DNA of 64,000 nucleotides from Bacteroidetes bacterium RIFCSPLOWO2_12_FULL_35_15 (lineage in GTDB: Bacteria; Bacteroidota; Bacteroidia; 2-12-FULL-35-15), in assembly GCA_001769385.1 (NCBI GenBank), contig MEPB01000033.1, forward strand, positions 46,048-110,047. The letters run 5' to 3'. Under the pieces are notes generated by a model. That model had not been told where the DNA came from, did not search any database, and saw nothing but the letters and a program-made list of their open reading frames with translations. Made by a program: the position numbers and the translations under genes. Shown here one piece after another: positions 43,101 through 49,413 of this stretch; the stretch's first letter is position 1; every line of letters starts with the position of its first letter.

Positions 43101-43616
43101 AATTTTAAAACCCTTGGTAAAAAATGTGGTAAACACATGAAAGCTATTCAGGGTTTTGCAACTGAAAATGCTCAGGCAATTATTTCTGGTATTGAAAAAT
43201 CAGGAAAGTTTGAGATCATCATTGACAATGAACCAATTGTTCTTGAAAATGAAGATGTAGAGATCATTCCGGTAGATATCCCGGGATGGAAAGTAGCAAA
43301 TTCGGGTCAATTAACAGTTGCATTGGATGTTACCATTACTCCTGAATTACACGAAGAAGGTATCGCACGGGAGTTGGTAAACAGGATCCAAAACCTTCGA
43401 AAAGACAACAATTTGGATGTAACTGACCGAATTGATGTAAAAATTCAAAGAAATTCTGCTATAAATTCAGCCATCAATAATAATTTGGACTATATTTGCG
43501 CGGAAATTTTGGCTTCCTCATTAGAACTTGTTGATACTGTGGAAGCTACAAGTGGCTCGGAAGTAGAATTAGAGGACGAAATAAAGACATTAATTTCAAT
43601 TACTAAACTAAACTAA
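40140..43616 (+). CDS. ileS: Isoleucine--tRNA ligase
   Basis: An 1158-residue class I synthetase charging tRNA-Ile. HIGH-type motif GLPGIHHVMAR (about residue 60), the editing CP1 region with WTTTPWTLPSN (threonine-rich peptide), GWFFTLHAIG and the KMSKR signature QKMSKRLGN (about 703) are all present. The anticodon-binding C-terminal half is of the long eukaryote-like form found in Bacteroidota. Two short stretches look inserted: about residues 220-234 (LSFLQGEGWGE) and about 640-655 (SPSRGGKGEAA). Each is encoded by a palindromic repeat copy and is placed in otherwise conserved sequence. The frame stays open, so the enzyme should be functional. Confidence 0.96.
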   Translation: MSKNYKTYTNLNLSQTAKDIQKIWDDNKTFEKSITSREGKTPFVFYEGPPSANGLPGIHHVMARSIKDIFCRYKTQKGFQVKRKAGWDTHGLPIELSVEKTLGITKEDIGTKITVEEYNLACRKDVMKYTDVWADVTAKMGYWVDMDHPYITYDNKYIESVWWLLKNLYTKGSIYKGFTIQPYSPAAGTGLSSHELNQPGCYKDVKDRTATAMFKVKQGQNSLSFLQGEGWGEVYFLAWTTTPWTLPSNTALAVGKNIDYVLVKTYSPFSHLLTNVILAKELVGKHFPEKNKELKFEDYKAGDKATPFQIMSEFKGSDLAGIKYEQLLPFAQPTDGDAFRVIIGDFVTTSDGTGIVHIAPSFGADDFRVAKQNGIGSLTLVDRRGKFLHEVKDNVFLYGDEYVKEAYLTDEEKEIEFQHQKKVLEAAGKIKELKAYISVDERIVLKLQEEGKLFKKESYEHSYPHCWRTDKPVLYYPLDSWFIKTTDYKERMMELNKTINWKPESTGTGRFGNWLENLNDWNLSRSRFWGIPIPIWTSEDKSEQICIGSVEELQKEIENAVDKGAMQNNPLEEFHPGSFTFENYNTFDLHKPYADNIVFERNGKKLFREPDLIDVWFDSGAMPYAQLHYPFENKSLIDNGIISPSRGGKGEAAFPADFIAEGVDQTRGWFFTLHAIGTMCFDSVAFKNVVSNGLVLDKNGQKMSKRLGNAVDPFTTIEKYGPDATRWYMITNAAPWDNLKFDLEGIAEVQRKFFGTLHNTYSFFALYANVDGFNYSEAEVPMSERAEIDRWILSELNSLIKNVDEAFADYEPHRAGRYIESFVDEHLSNWYVRLCRRRFWKGDYSQDKIAAYQTLYRCLEVIAQLSAPIAPFFADRLFSDLNSVTGRDKVESIHLSNFPVCDGKLIDKNLEERMELAQKISSMILSIRKKENIRVRQPLKRIQIPILDDSYKAKIEAVKDLILSEVNVKNIDFVDESTTNITKNLKLNFKTLGKKCGKHMKAIQGFATENAQAIISGIEKSGKFEIIIDNEPIVLENEDVEIIPVDIPGWKVANSGQLTVALDVTITPELHEEGIARELVNRIQNLRKDNNLDVTDRIDVKIQRNSAINSAINNNLDYICAEILASSLELVDTVEATSGSEVELEDEIKTLISITKLN
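40801..40840. repeat. Palindromic repeat inserted in ileS
   Basis: CTCCCTCTCCTTCCTTCAAG followed by GAGAGGGCTGGGGTGAGGT. It has the same hairpin-plus-G-rich layout as the other copies, and adds about 13 codons in frame just before the conserved YFLAWTTTPW block. Confidence 0.65.
42066..42094. repeat. Palindromic repeat inserted in ileS (second copy)
   Basis: CCCCCTCCCGAGGGGGCAAG followed by GGGGAGG. It is in frame just before the conserved FPADFIAEGVDQTRGW block, adding roughly 15 codons. Confidence 0.7.
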
Positions 43617-43629
43617 CACAAAATTTAAA

Positions 43630-44703
43630 ATGGCTAAAAAAACGCAAAAAGGAAAACCGACTAAGAAAGTCGCTAAACCTGCCCCAAAGGGATCCCTCGG
43701 GACAAAAAAAGCGGTTGCAAAAAAGCCTGCAAAAAAAGCAGTTGTAAAAAAAACCGTTAAAAAAGCGGCTAAGCCTGCAAAAAAAGTAGCTCCAAAAAAA
43801 GTAGTGAAAAAAGCAGTAAAAAAAGTAGCTCCCAAAAAAGCAAACAAACCTGCTAAAAAAGTAGTTGCTAAAAAAATTATTGCTAAAAAAATCACTAAAC
43901 CGGCTAAAAAAATAGTCAAACCGGCTAAAAAGGCAGTAGCTAAAAAAGCGACTAAACCAGCTAAAAAAATTGTTGTTAAAAAAGTAGTAAAGCCGGTTAA
44001 AAAGGTGGTTGCTAAAAAAGTAATTAAACCGGCAAAGAAAATTGTTGCTAAAAAAATTATTGCGAAACCTGTTGCGAAACCTATTGCTAAGCCTGTTGCG
44101 AAAATCGTTGCTAAACCAATAGCTAAACCTGTTGCTAAAGTTGAAGTAAAAAAGGTAATTGCTGTTAAACCTGCTGTTGCACCAAAACCATCCAAGACTA
44201 AAGAACGAGAAATGGATCTGGATGATGATGGATCAAAAAGAAATGACGAAGTACCAATGGTGGTAGAATATAAAACTCCTTCTATCCGCAAACCAATGGG
44301 ACCTGCACCAAAACCACATATTAATACTGATACACGTACACGTTATTCTGATGCTGAATTAAAAGAATTCAAAGAATTGATCTTAAAGAAATTATCTGAA
44401 GCTCAAAAAGATTTTGAATTATTGAAGAGCACCCTTTCTCATAAAGATGATCATGGAACAGATGATACATCTCCAACTTTTAAATTATTGGAAGATGGTT
44501 CTGATGTATTGTCAAAAGAAGAAACATCTCATTTGGCTGGTCGTCAGGAGAAATTTATTCAAAACCTTCAGAACGCACTTATCCGTATCGAAAACAAAAC
44601 ATATGGTATTTGTCGTGCTACAGGTAAATTAATTTCTAAAGAACGCTTAAGAAGTGTGCCTCATGCAACTTTAGCTATCGAAGCAAAATTGAACCAGAAC
44701 TAA
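43630..44703 (+). CDS. Histone H1-like/DksA-TraR-like fusion protein
   Basis: A 357-residue protein in two parts. Residues about 1-205 are a low-complexity Lys/Ala/Pro/Val repeat (KPAKK, VAKK, IAKPVAKP units), like histone H1-type tails that bind nucleic acids. Residues about 240-357 resemble the DksA/TraR family (YSDAELKEFKELILKKLSEA coiled coil, ENKTYGICRATGKLISKERL, PHATLAIEAK). The C4 zinc finger is reduced to one Cys (about 328), so zinc binding is probably lost. It starts 13 bases after ileS, likely cotranscribed, and a terminator follows. A role in nucleoid or RNA polymerase regulation is inferred. Confidence 0.85.
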   Translation: MAKKTQKGKPTKKVAKPAPKGSLGTKKAVAKKPAKKAVVKKTVKKAAKPAKKVAPKKVVKKAVKKVAPKKANKPAKKVVAKKIIAKKITKPAKKIVKPAKKAVAKKATKPAKKIVVKKVVKPVKKVVAKKVIKPAKKIVAKKIIAKPVAKPIAKPVAKIVAKPIAKPVAKVEVKKVIAVKPAVAPKPSKTKEREMDLDDDGSKRNDEVPMVVEYKTPSIRKPMGPAPKPHINTDTRTRYSDAELKEFKELILKKLSEAQKDFELLKSTLSHKDDHGTDDTSPTFKLLEDGSDVLSKEETSHLAGRQEKFIQNLQNALIRIENKTYGICRATGKLISKERLRSVPHATLAIEAKLNQN

Positions 44704-44727
44704 TATTTTTTTAATTATTTAACATCT

Positions 44728-44765
44728 GAAAGGTTACCATTGTGTAACCTTTCTTTATTTTTGTA
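44728..44765 (+). terminator. Rho-independent terminator
   Basis: GAAAGGTTAC (44728-44737), loop CATTGT, GTAACCTTTC (44744-44753), then TTTATTTTT. The tail also contains TATTTTTG (44756-44763), a possible -7 box for lspA. Confidence 0.88.
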
Positions 44766-44788
44766 CTTCCATTATTAAAATACAATTT

Positions 44789-45526
44789 GTGAAAAAGCCT
44801 TTATTAATTATTTTCCTGATCTTATTGATCGACCAGCTTATCAAAGTATATATCAAAACCCATTTCTTTTTAGGTGAAGAATTTCATGTTGCCGGCAACT
44901 GGTTTATCCTTCATTTTACCGAGAATAACGGAATGGCTTATGGAATGGAATTTGGCGGCAAATTCGGGAAAATATTTTTAAGTACATTTCGAATTGTTGC
45001 TGTTGGAGGGATTGGTTATTATCTATGGAGCTTAACCAGAAAAAATGAAGACAAATTTTATATTATCTGTATCTCCTTAATTTTTGCAGGTGCTGTTGGA
45101 AATATTATCGATAGTGCATTTTATGGAATCATATTTAGCGACAGTAATTATGACGTAGCTCGTTTTATGCCAATAGAAGGTGGTTATTCGAGTTTTTTGC
45201 ATGGGAAAGTAGTGGATATGTTTTACTTTCCGATAATTGAAGGGCATTTTCCATCCTGGTTCCCATTTTGGGGGACAGAACAATTTACATTCTTTCGCCC
45301 TGTTTTTAATTTTGCCGATGCCTCTATAAGTGTTGGCGTAGCATTAATTGTATTTTTCCAGAAACGTTTTTTCGGAAAGGCACCTGAGCCGGATCCGGTT
45401 GTTGAAGCAACAACAGTTACGACTCCTGTAGAGCCGGTAACAGAAAACCAGGAAGCAAAACAGGAAATAAATCAGGACGCAAGTCAGGGTGTTACCTTGG
45501 ATTCGAATAAAACGGAAGATCAATAA
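44789..45526 (+). CDS. lspA: Lipoprotein signal peptidase (signal peptidase II)
   Basis: A 245-residue inner-membrane aspartyl protease removing lipoprotein signal peptides. It has four predicted membrane segments. IDQLIKVYIKTHF is near the N-terminus, HFTENNGMAYGM is the conserved FNxGxAFG-type region, and the catalytic Asp residues lie in GAVGNIIDSAFYG and VFNFADASISVG. GTG start at the signal-anchor-like sequence. The C-terminal roughly 40 residues (EPVTENQEAKQEINQ region) are an acidic Gln/Glu-rich tail beyond the usual family length. The stop overlaps the convergent AstE-like gene. Confidence 0.94.
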   Translation: MKKPLLIIFLILLIDQLIKVYIKTHFFLGEEFHVAGNWFILHFTENNGMAYGMEFGGKFGKIFLSTFRIVAVGGIGYYLWSLTRKNEDKFYIICISLIFAGAVGNIIDSAFYGIIFSDSNYDVARFMPIEGGYSSFLHGKVVDMFYFPIIEGHFPSWFPFWGTEQFTFFRPVFNFADASISVGVALIVFFQKRFFGKAPEPDPVVEATTVTTPVEPVTENQEAKQEINQDASQGVTLDSNKTEDQ

Positions 45527-46479
45527 TCTTCAACACCAATGTGTACCAAAGCATCTCCTTGGTTTATTACCGGTTGGTTATTTATTCCGACAATATACCC
45601 ATCGTGTGGTGCAATTAAATTTTCCTGGTGTTCGCCATAAGGATCCACGATCATTCCTACAATATCCCCTTTCAAAATATGTGACCCGTTTGGTATCGAT
45701 GTATGAAACAAACCCGATGATTTTGCTCGTACCCAGGATGATTTGGATAAAAACACAGTTGGATTGTCCGGCACATCACAGGCGATCATTTTAAATTGTT
45801 TCATTAAACGCAAACATCCGTTTATCCCCGAATTGATAGATACATAATCAAAGCGAGATGACTCACCACCTTCGAAAACTAAAATAGATTTTCCTTTTTT
45901 CGCTGCCTCTTTACGTAAAGTATTATCACGAAAAGGTGAATTAATGATCAGTGTGGGTGAGAATTTTTTTCCCAGCTCTAAATTTGTTTTATTGCTGAAT
46001 ACACAACGTAATTGAGGGAAATTATTAATTTTTGCGCCACCGGTATGAAAGTCGATCCCAAAATCTATTTGTGGAATAATTTCATTCATCAGATCGTTAG
46101 CTATTCGGCTACCTAGTGAACCACCCTTGCTTCCAGGGAAACAACGATTTAAATCCCGGCCATCAGGCAGATCACGTGAGCCATATAAAAAGGAAATAAT
46201 ATTGATAACCGGAATGGCAATGACAGTACCGCAAAGCGGATTTTTCACATCATCCCTTGTAATAAGTCTTCGTACAATTTCAATCCCGTTTATTTCATCT
46301 CCATGCATTCCTGCAAGCAGCAATATTGTTGGTCCGGGCTTGGTAGAGCGAAAAACATAAACCGGAATTTCAATTACTGTTTTTGTAGGCAATTGATATA
46401 CATTCAAATTTACTTGTGCCGAACCACCCGGATGAATGGCCTTTCCGTTGATATTAATTATTTTATGATGATATGTCAT
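45520..46479 (-). CDS. Succinylglutamate desuccinylase/aspartoacylase-family zinc hydrolase
   Basis: A 319-residue M14-like deacylase. Zinc ligands are H59/E62 in AGMHGDEINGIE, with a third His in IDFHTGG (about 146). R and N substrate residues lie in GRDLNRCFPG, and the catalytic-type Glu is in ILVFEGGESSRF. The C-terminal roughly 90 residues (KGDIVGMIVDPYGEHQENLI, APHDGYIVG) form the lipoyl-like beta domain of the AstE/AspA family. It precedes, in the same orientation group, rimK and a RimB-type protease, suggesting a role in removing or recycling amino-acid modifications. The true substrate is unknown. Confidence 0.87.
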   Translation of the reverse strand: MTYHHKIININGKAIHPGGSAQVNLNVYQLPTKTVIEIPVYVFRSTKPGPTILLLAGMHGDEINGIEIVRRLITRDDVKNPLCGTVIAIPVINIISFLYGSRDLPDGRDLNRCFPGSKGGSLGSRIANDLMNEIIPQIDFGIDFHTGGAKINNFPQLRCVFSNKTNLELGKKFSPTLIINSPFRDNTLRKEAAKKGKSILVFEGGESSRFDYVSINSGINGCLRLMKQFKMIACDVPDNPTVFLSKSSWVRAKSSGLFHTSIPNGSHILKGDIVGMIVDPYGEHQENLIAPHDGYIVGINNQPVINQGDALVHIGVEDY

Positions 46480-46617
46480 TTAAGCTTTTTTATTATCGAT
46501 TTTTTCACCAACACCTTATAAAATTTCTTTTTTTTCCCGGTTCCTCTCCAAATGATTCCTTCGGACAAGAGGGGAATGAGCACTTTTATTTATTAAAACA
46601 CAGATTCGTATATTCGT

Positions 46618-46642
46618 TGTCACCCTGAGTTTGTCGAAGGGC
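46618..46642. repeat. Dispersed CACCCTGAG...TCGAAGGG repeat
   Basis: TGTCACCCTGAGTTTGTCGA AGGGC is a common interspersed palindromic fragment. It lies in the 240-base spacer between the AstE-like gene and rimK, amid several ATTCGTA repeats. Confidence 0.5.
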
Positions 46643-46719
46643 GTATTCGTAGAATTGTTGCAAACAGCATTTAGTAATTTGTAACCATTCGGTATTCGTA
46701 ACCAAATACATTCGTACTA

Positions 46720-47607
46720 TTATACTTCATGTGAAAATTCGTTGCGCTCAATGTATTCAATGATCTTGCCGGCAATGTCAACACCTGTGGCTCCTTCAAT
46801 GCCTTCCAGACCAGGGGAAGAATTTACTTCCATCACCAAAGGGCCTCTTGAAGATTGCAACATATCAACACCTGCAATGGCCAACCCTAATTTTTTTGCA
46901 GCTTTAATTGCTGTTTCGCGTTCTTCTTTTGTTAATTCAATAACATTCGCTTTTCCACCCCGATGAAGATTACTGCGAAACTCCCCGGGTAAACCCTGCC
47001 GTTTCATTGCTCCAACAATTTTCCCATCAACAATAAAAGCTCTAATATCCGCTCCAGCGGCTTCTTTAATAAATTCCTGAACTAAAATATTTGCTTTCAG
47101 GGCAAGAAAGGATTCGATTACTGATTTTGCAGATTTATGAGTTTCTGCCAGGATCACGCCAATACCTTGAGTTCCCTCTAAAAGTTTGATCACTACCGGT
47201 GCACCGCCCACCTGTTCAATAATTGTATCGACATTTTTGGGTGCCGAAGCAAAAGCTGTTTTTGGCATTCCTATTCCGGCTTTTGCCAATAATTGCAAAC
47301 TTCTTAGCTTATCGCGAGAACGAACCAAGGCTTGAGATTCAACACAGGAAAACACTTTCATTTGTTCAAACTGTCGCACAACTGCTGCTCCATAAAAAGT
47401 TACAGATGTCCCGATACGTGGAATAATAGCATTAATTCCTGCCACTTCTTTCCCTCCGTAATAAACATGTGGATTTCCTTTTTCAATTATCAACACACAT
47501 TTTAAGTGATCGAGAATAAGCATTTCATGTCCATGTTTTTCTCCGGCTTCCATTATTCGCCTGGTAGAATAAAGCTTAGGATTACGCGATAATACAGCTA
47601 TTTTCAT
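46720..47607 (-). CDS. rimK: RimK-family alpha-L-glutamate ligase
   Basis: A 295-residue ATP-grasp ligase; E. coli RimK adds glutamates to the C-terminus of ribosomal protein S6. Hallmarks are [59 protein letters not shown] (ATP-binding loop), [31 protein letters not shown] and the Mg-binding [14 protein letters not shown]. The roughly 300-residue length is normal. The RimB-like zinc protease gene lies 51 bases upstream in the same operon. The substrate could be S6 or another protein. Confidence 0.93.
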   Translation of the reverse strand: MKIAVLSRNPKLYSTRRIMEAGEKHGHEMLILDHLKCVLIIEKGNPHVYYGGKEVAGINAIIPRIGTSVTFYGAAVVRQFEQMKVFSCVESQALVRSRDKLRSLQLLAKAGIGMPKTAFASAPKNVDTIIEQVGGAPVVIKLLEGTQGIGVILAETHKSAKSVIESFLALKANILVQEFIKEAAGADIRAFIVDGKIVGAMKRQGLPGEFRSNLHRGGKANVIELTKEERETAIKAAKKLGLAIAGVDMLQSSRGPLVMEVNSSPGLEGIEGATGVDIAGKIIEYIERNEFSHEV

Positions 47608-47658
47608 AAATCAAAAATAATTTAATTGAAGTACGTATTTTGTTTATTAATCTTGTTG

Positions 47659-48099
47659 CTATTTTCTTCCTTCATCCAGTGGAATATTATTTAATAAGGA
47701 TACATCCACAATAAAACGATTTTTCAATAATTTTCTTCCGATCAAAACAGGATATCGCATATTGCCTCTGTCACTTAACGAAATTACAGCTTTTATTTTC
47801 CTTCTTCCAATTATTACAATGGTTTTTATGATGTAACGCATTTCTACTTCACCAAAAGAATTTTTGATGCCCTTCTTTGAATAACTTGTAAATTTTTGGT
47901 CCTGTACATTGTATTCAGGATGAGATGGATCAAGCAATTTAAAATGCAACACTCCATTTTCTTCTTTAATATCATGACAATGTAATGCTGTGGTATAAGC
48001 TCCCGTATCTATTTTTGCAATTATACCTACCAGTCCTAATTCCGGGAAATCAACTACTTCTCTCCGACCGACAACTACTTTTTCTTTATTGTTTTGCAT
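47659..48099 (-). CDS. RimB-type putative ATP-dependent zinc protease
   Basis: A 146-residue retropepsin-like protein of the family often annotated as ATP-dependent zinc protease and found beside rimK. VVGRREVVDFPELGLVGIIA, then IDTGAYTTALHC with the aspartyl-protease-like D-T-G, and the C-terminal RYPVLIGRKLLKNRFIVDVS (ILIGR motif) are diagnostic. It is cytoplasmic, with no signal peptide. The D-T-G suggests aspartyl rather than zinc chemistry. It is likely the first gene of the rimK operon. Confidence 0.85.
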   Translation of the reverse strand: MQNNKEKVVVGRREVVDFPELGLVGIIAKIDTGAYTTALHCHDIKEENGVLHFKLLDPSHPEYNVQDQKFTSYSKKGIKNSFGEVEMRYIIKTIVIIGRRKIKAVISLSDRGNMRYPVLIGRKLLKNRFIVDVSLLNNIPLDEGRK

Positions 48100-48266
48100 G
48101 GCTTGTAAATCAATTGCAAGATAATAAGTTTTAATAAAATATTTATGTCCAGGGTATTTTATTTATCGGGTAAACTTTTGCTATTTTGCAATCAGAGAAA
48201 TACAACCTGATTTTTGAAAATATTTATTGTACCGATATCATAATTAATTTTGAATCTGATTATAAA

Positions 48267-49319
48267 ATGAATAAAAAATTTGATTATATCATAGTTGGAC
48301 AAGGAATTGCTGGTACTGTACTTGCTTTTTCCATGATCAAAGAAGGACTGAGCGTTTTGGTGATTGATGATAAAACGCTTTCAAGTTGTTCAAAAGTAGC
48401 TGCCGGAAATTTTAATCCGGTTGTATTTAAACGACTTGTAAAAAGCTGGATGGCAGATGAATTGATACCTTTTTCAGATAAATTTTATAAAGAAGCAGAA
48501 CAGTTTTTAGGTCAGGAATTTTATTGGAAAAAAGAAATTGTAAAAATATTTGCTGAAGAAAATGAAAAAGAATTTTGGCTTAACAAAGCGAAAAGCGAGG
48601 ATATGAGCCACTATCTTTCGAAAACAATTACAACGGATTTTTTTACTGCTGTGGTAAACAACCCCATTGGTTGTGCTTTTGTAACGGATGCAGCTAATTT
48701 GTTTGTAGTAAAATTTTTAGAAGACTTCAGAAATTATTTTAATCAGCAACAAATTTTATTGGATGAACTGTTTGATTTCAATCTCTTAATAATTGAACCC
48801 AACTCCGTTTCTTATAAAGAGTTTTCGGCAAAAAAAATAATATTTTGCGAAGGATATAAAATTTCTGATAACCCTTACTTTAATTGGATTCCTTTTAAAC
48901 CAGCCAAAGGCGAAGTGCTGATCGTGAAGATCGAGAATCTTCCTACTGATAAAATAATAAATAAAGGTGTTTATATATTACCTATTGGCGATGATCTTTT
49001 TATTGTGGGTACAACTTACGATTGGGTAAATTTAAATGATATTCCAACAGAAAAAGCAAGAAAAGAAATTTCCGAAAAATTATCAAAAGTAATAAAAGTG
49101 CCCTTTGAAATTATTGATCAGCAGGCCGGAGTTCGGCCTTCGGTAAACGACAGAAGACCCGTTATAGGCTTACATCCGGAGTCCGTATCAGTGGGCGTTT
49201 TCAACGGCATGGGAACAAAAGGTGTAATGCTTGCTCCTTATTTTTCAAAACAATTTATTGATTTTTTAGAACACACTGTTCCACTGAATAAAGAAGTGAA
49301 TATTGAGAGGTTTAGATAA
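48267..49319 (+). CDS. FAD-dependent oxidoreductase (DadA/glycine-oxidase-like)
   Basis: A 350-residue protein starting at ATG 48267, right before the dinucleotide-binding motif FDYIIVGQGIAGTVLAFSMI (GxGxxG). SSCSKVAAGNFNPVVFKRLV is the second FAD contact, a substrate domain lies in the middle, and the C-terminal FAD motif is GVRPSVNDRRPVIGLHPE with FNGMGTKGVMLAPYFS. Upstream in-frame codons add 27 non-conserved residues and were not used. The substrate may be an amino acid or amine, unspecified. No operon partner is seen. Confidence 0.85.
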   Translation: MNKKFDYIIVGQGIAGTVLAFSMIKEGLSVLVIDDKTLSSCSKVAAGNFNPVVFKRLVKSWMADELIPFSDKFYKEAEQFLGQEFYWKKEIVKIFAEENEKEFWLNKAKSEDMSHYLSKTITTDFFTAVVNNPIGCAFVTDAANLFVVKFLEDFRNYFNQQQILLDELFDFNLLIIEPNSVSYKEFSAKKIIFCEGYKISDNPYFNWIPFKPAKGEVLIVKIENLPTDKIINKGVYILPIGDDLFIVGTTYDWVNLNDIPTEKARKEISEKLSKVIKVPFEIIDQQAGVRPSVNDRRPVIGLHPESVSVGVFNGMGTKGVMLAPYFSKQFIDFLEHTVPLNKEVNIERFR

Positions 49320-49330
49320 GCAGCAATTTA

Positions 49331-49361
49331 TTTTCAAAATTAAAATATTGTTATAGCTTTG
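49331..49361 (+). promoter_or_regulatory. Promoter of the T9SS gene at 49414
   Basis: TTTT (49331-49334, 3 of 4 to TTTG), 19 bases, TAGCTTTG (49354-49361, exact TAnnTTTG). The start codon is 52 bases downstream. Confidence 0.5.
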
Positions 49362-49413
49362 CATAGACCTCTCTGTAATTTCATATTTGTAATTTTTATC
49401 TATATTTTTTGCC

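Noticed and set aside
43608..44291. Long minus-strand frame of 227 codons opposite the Lys-rich gene
   Set aside because: It is an antisense by-product of the repetitive AAA/GCT-rich codons; its Phe/Ala/Thr/Gly-repeat product mirrors the repeat and has no independent start or context.
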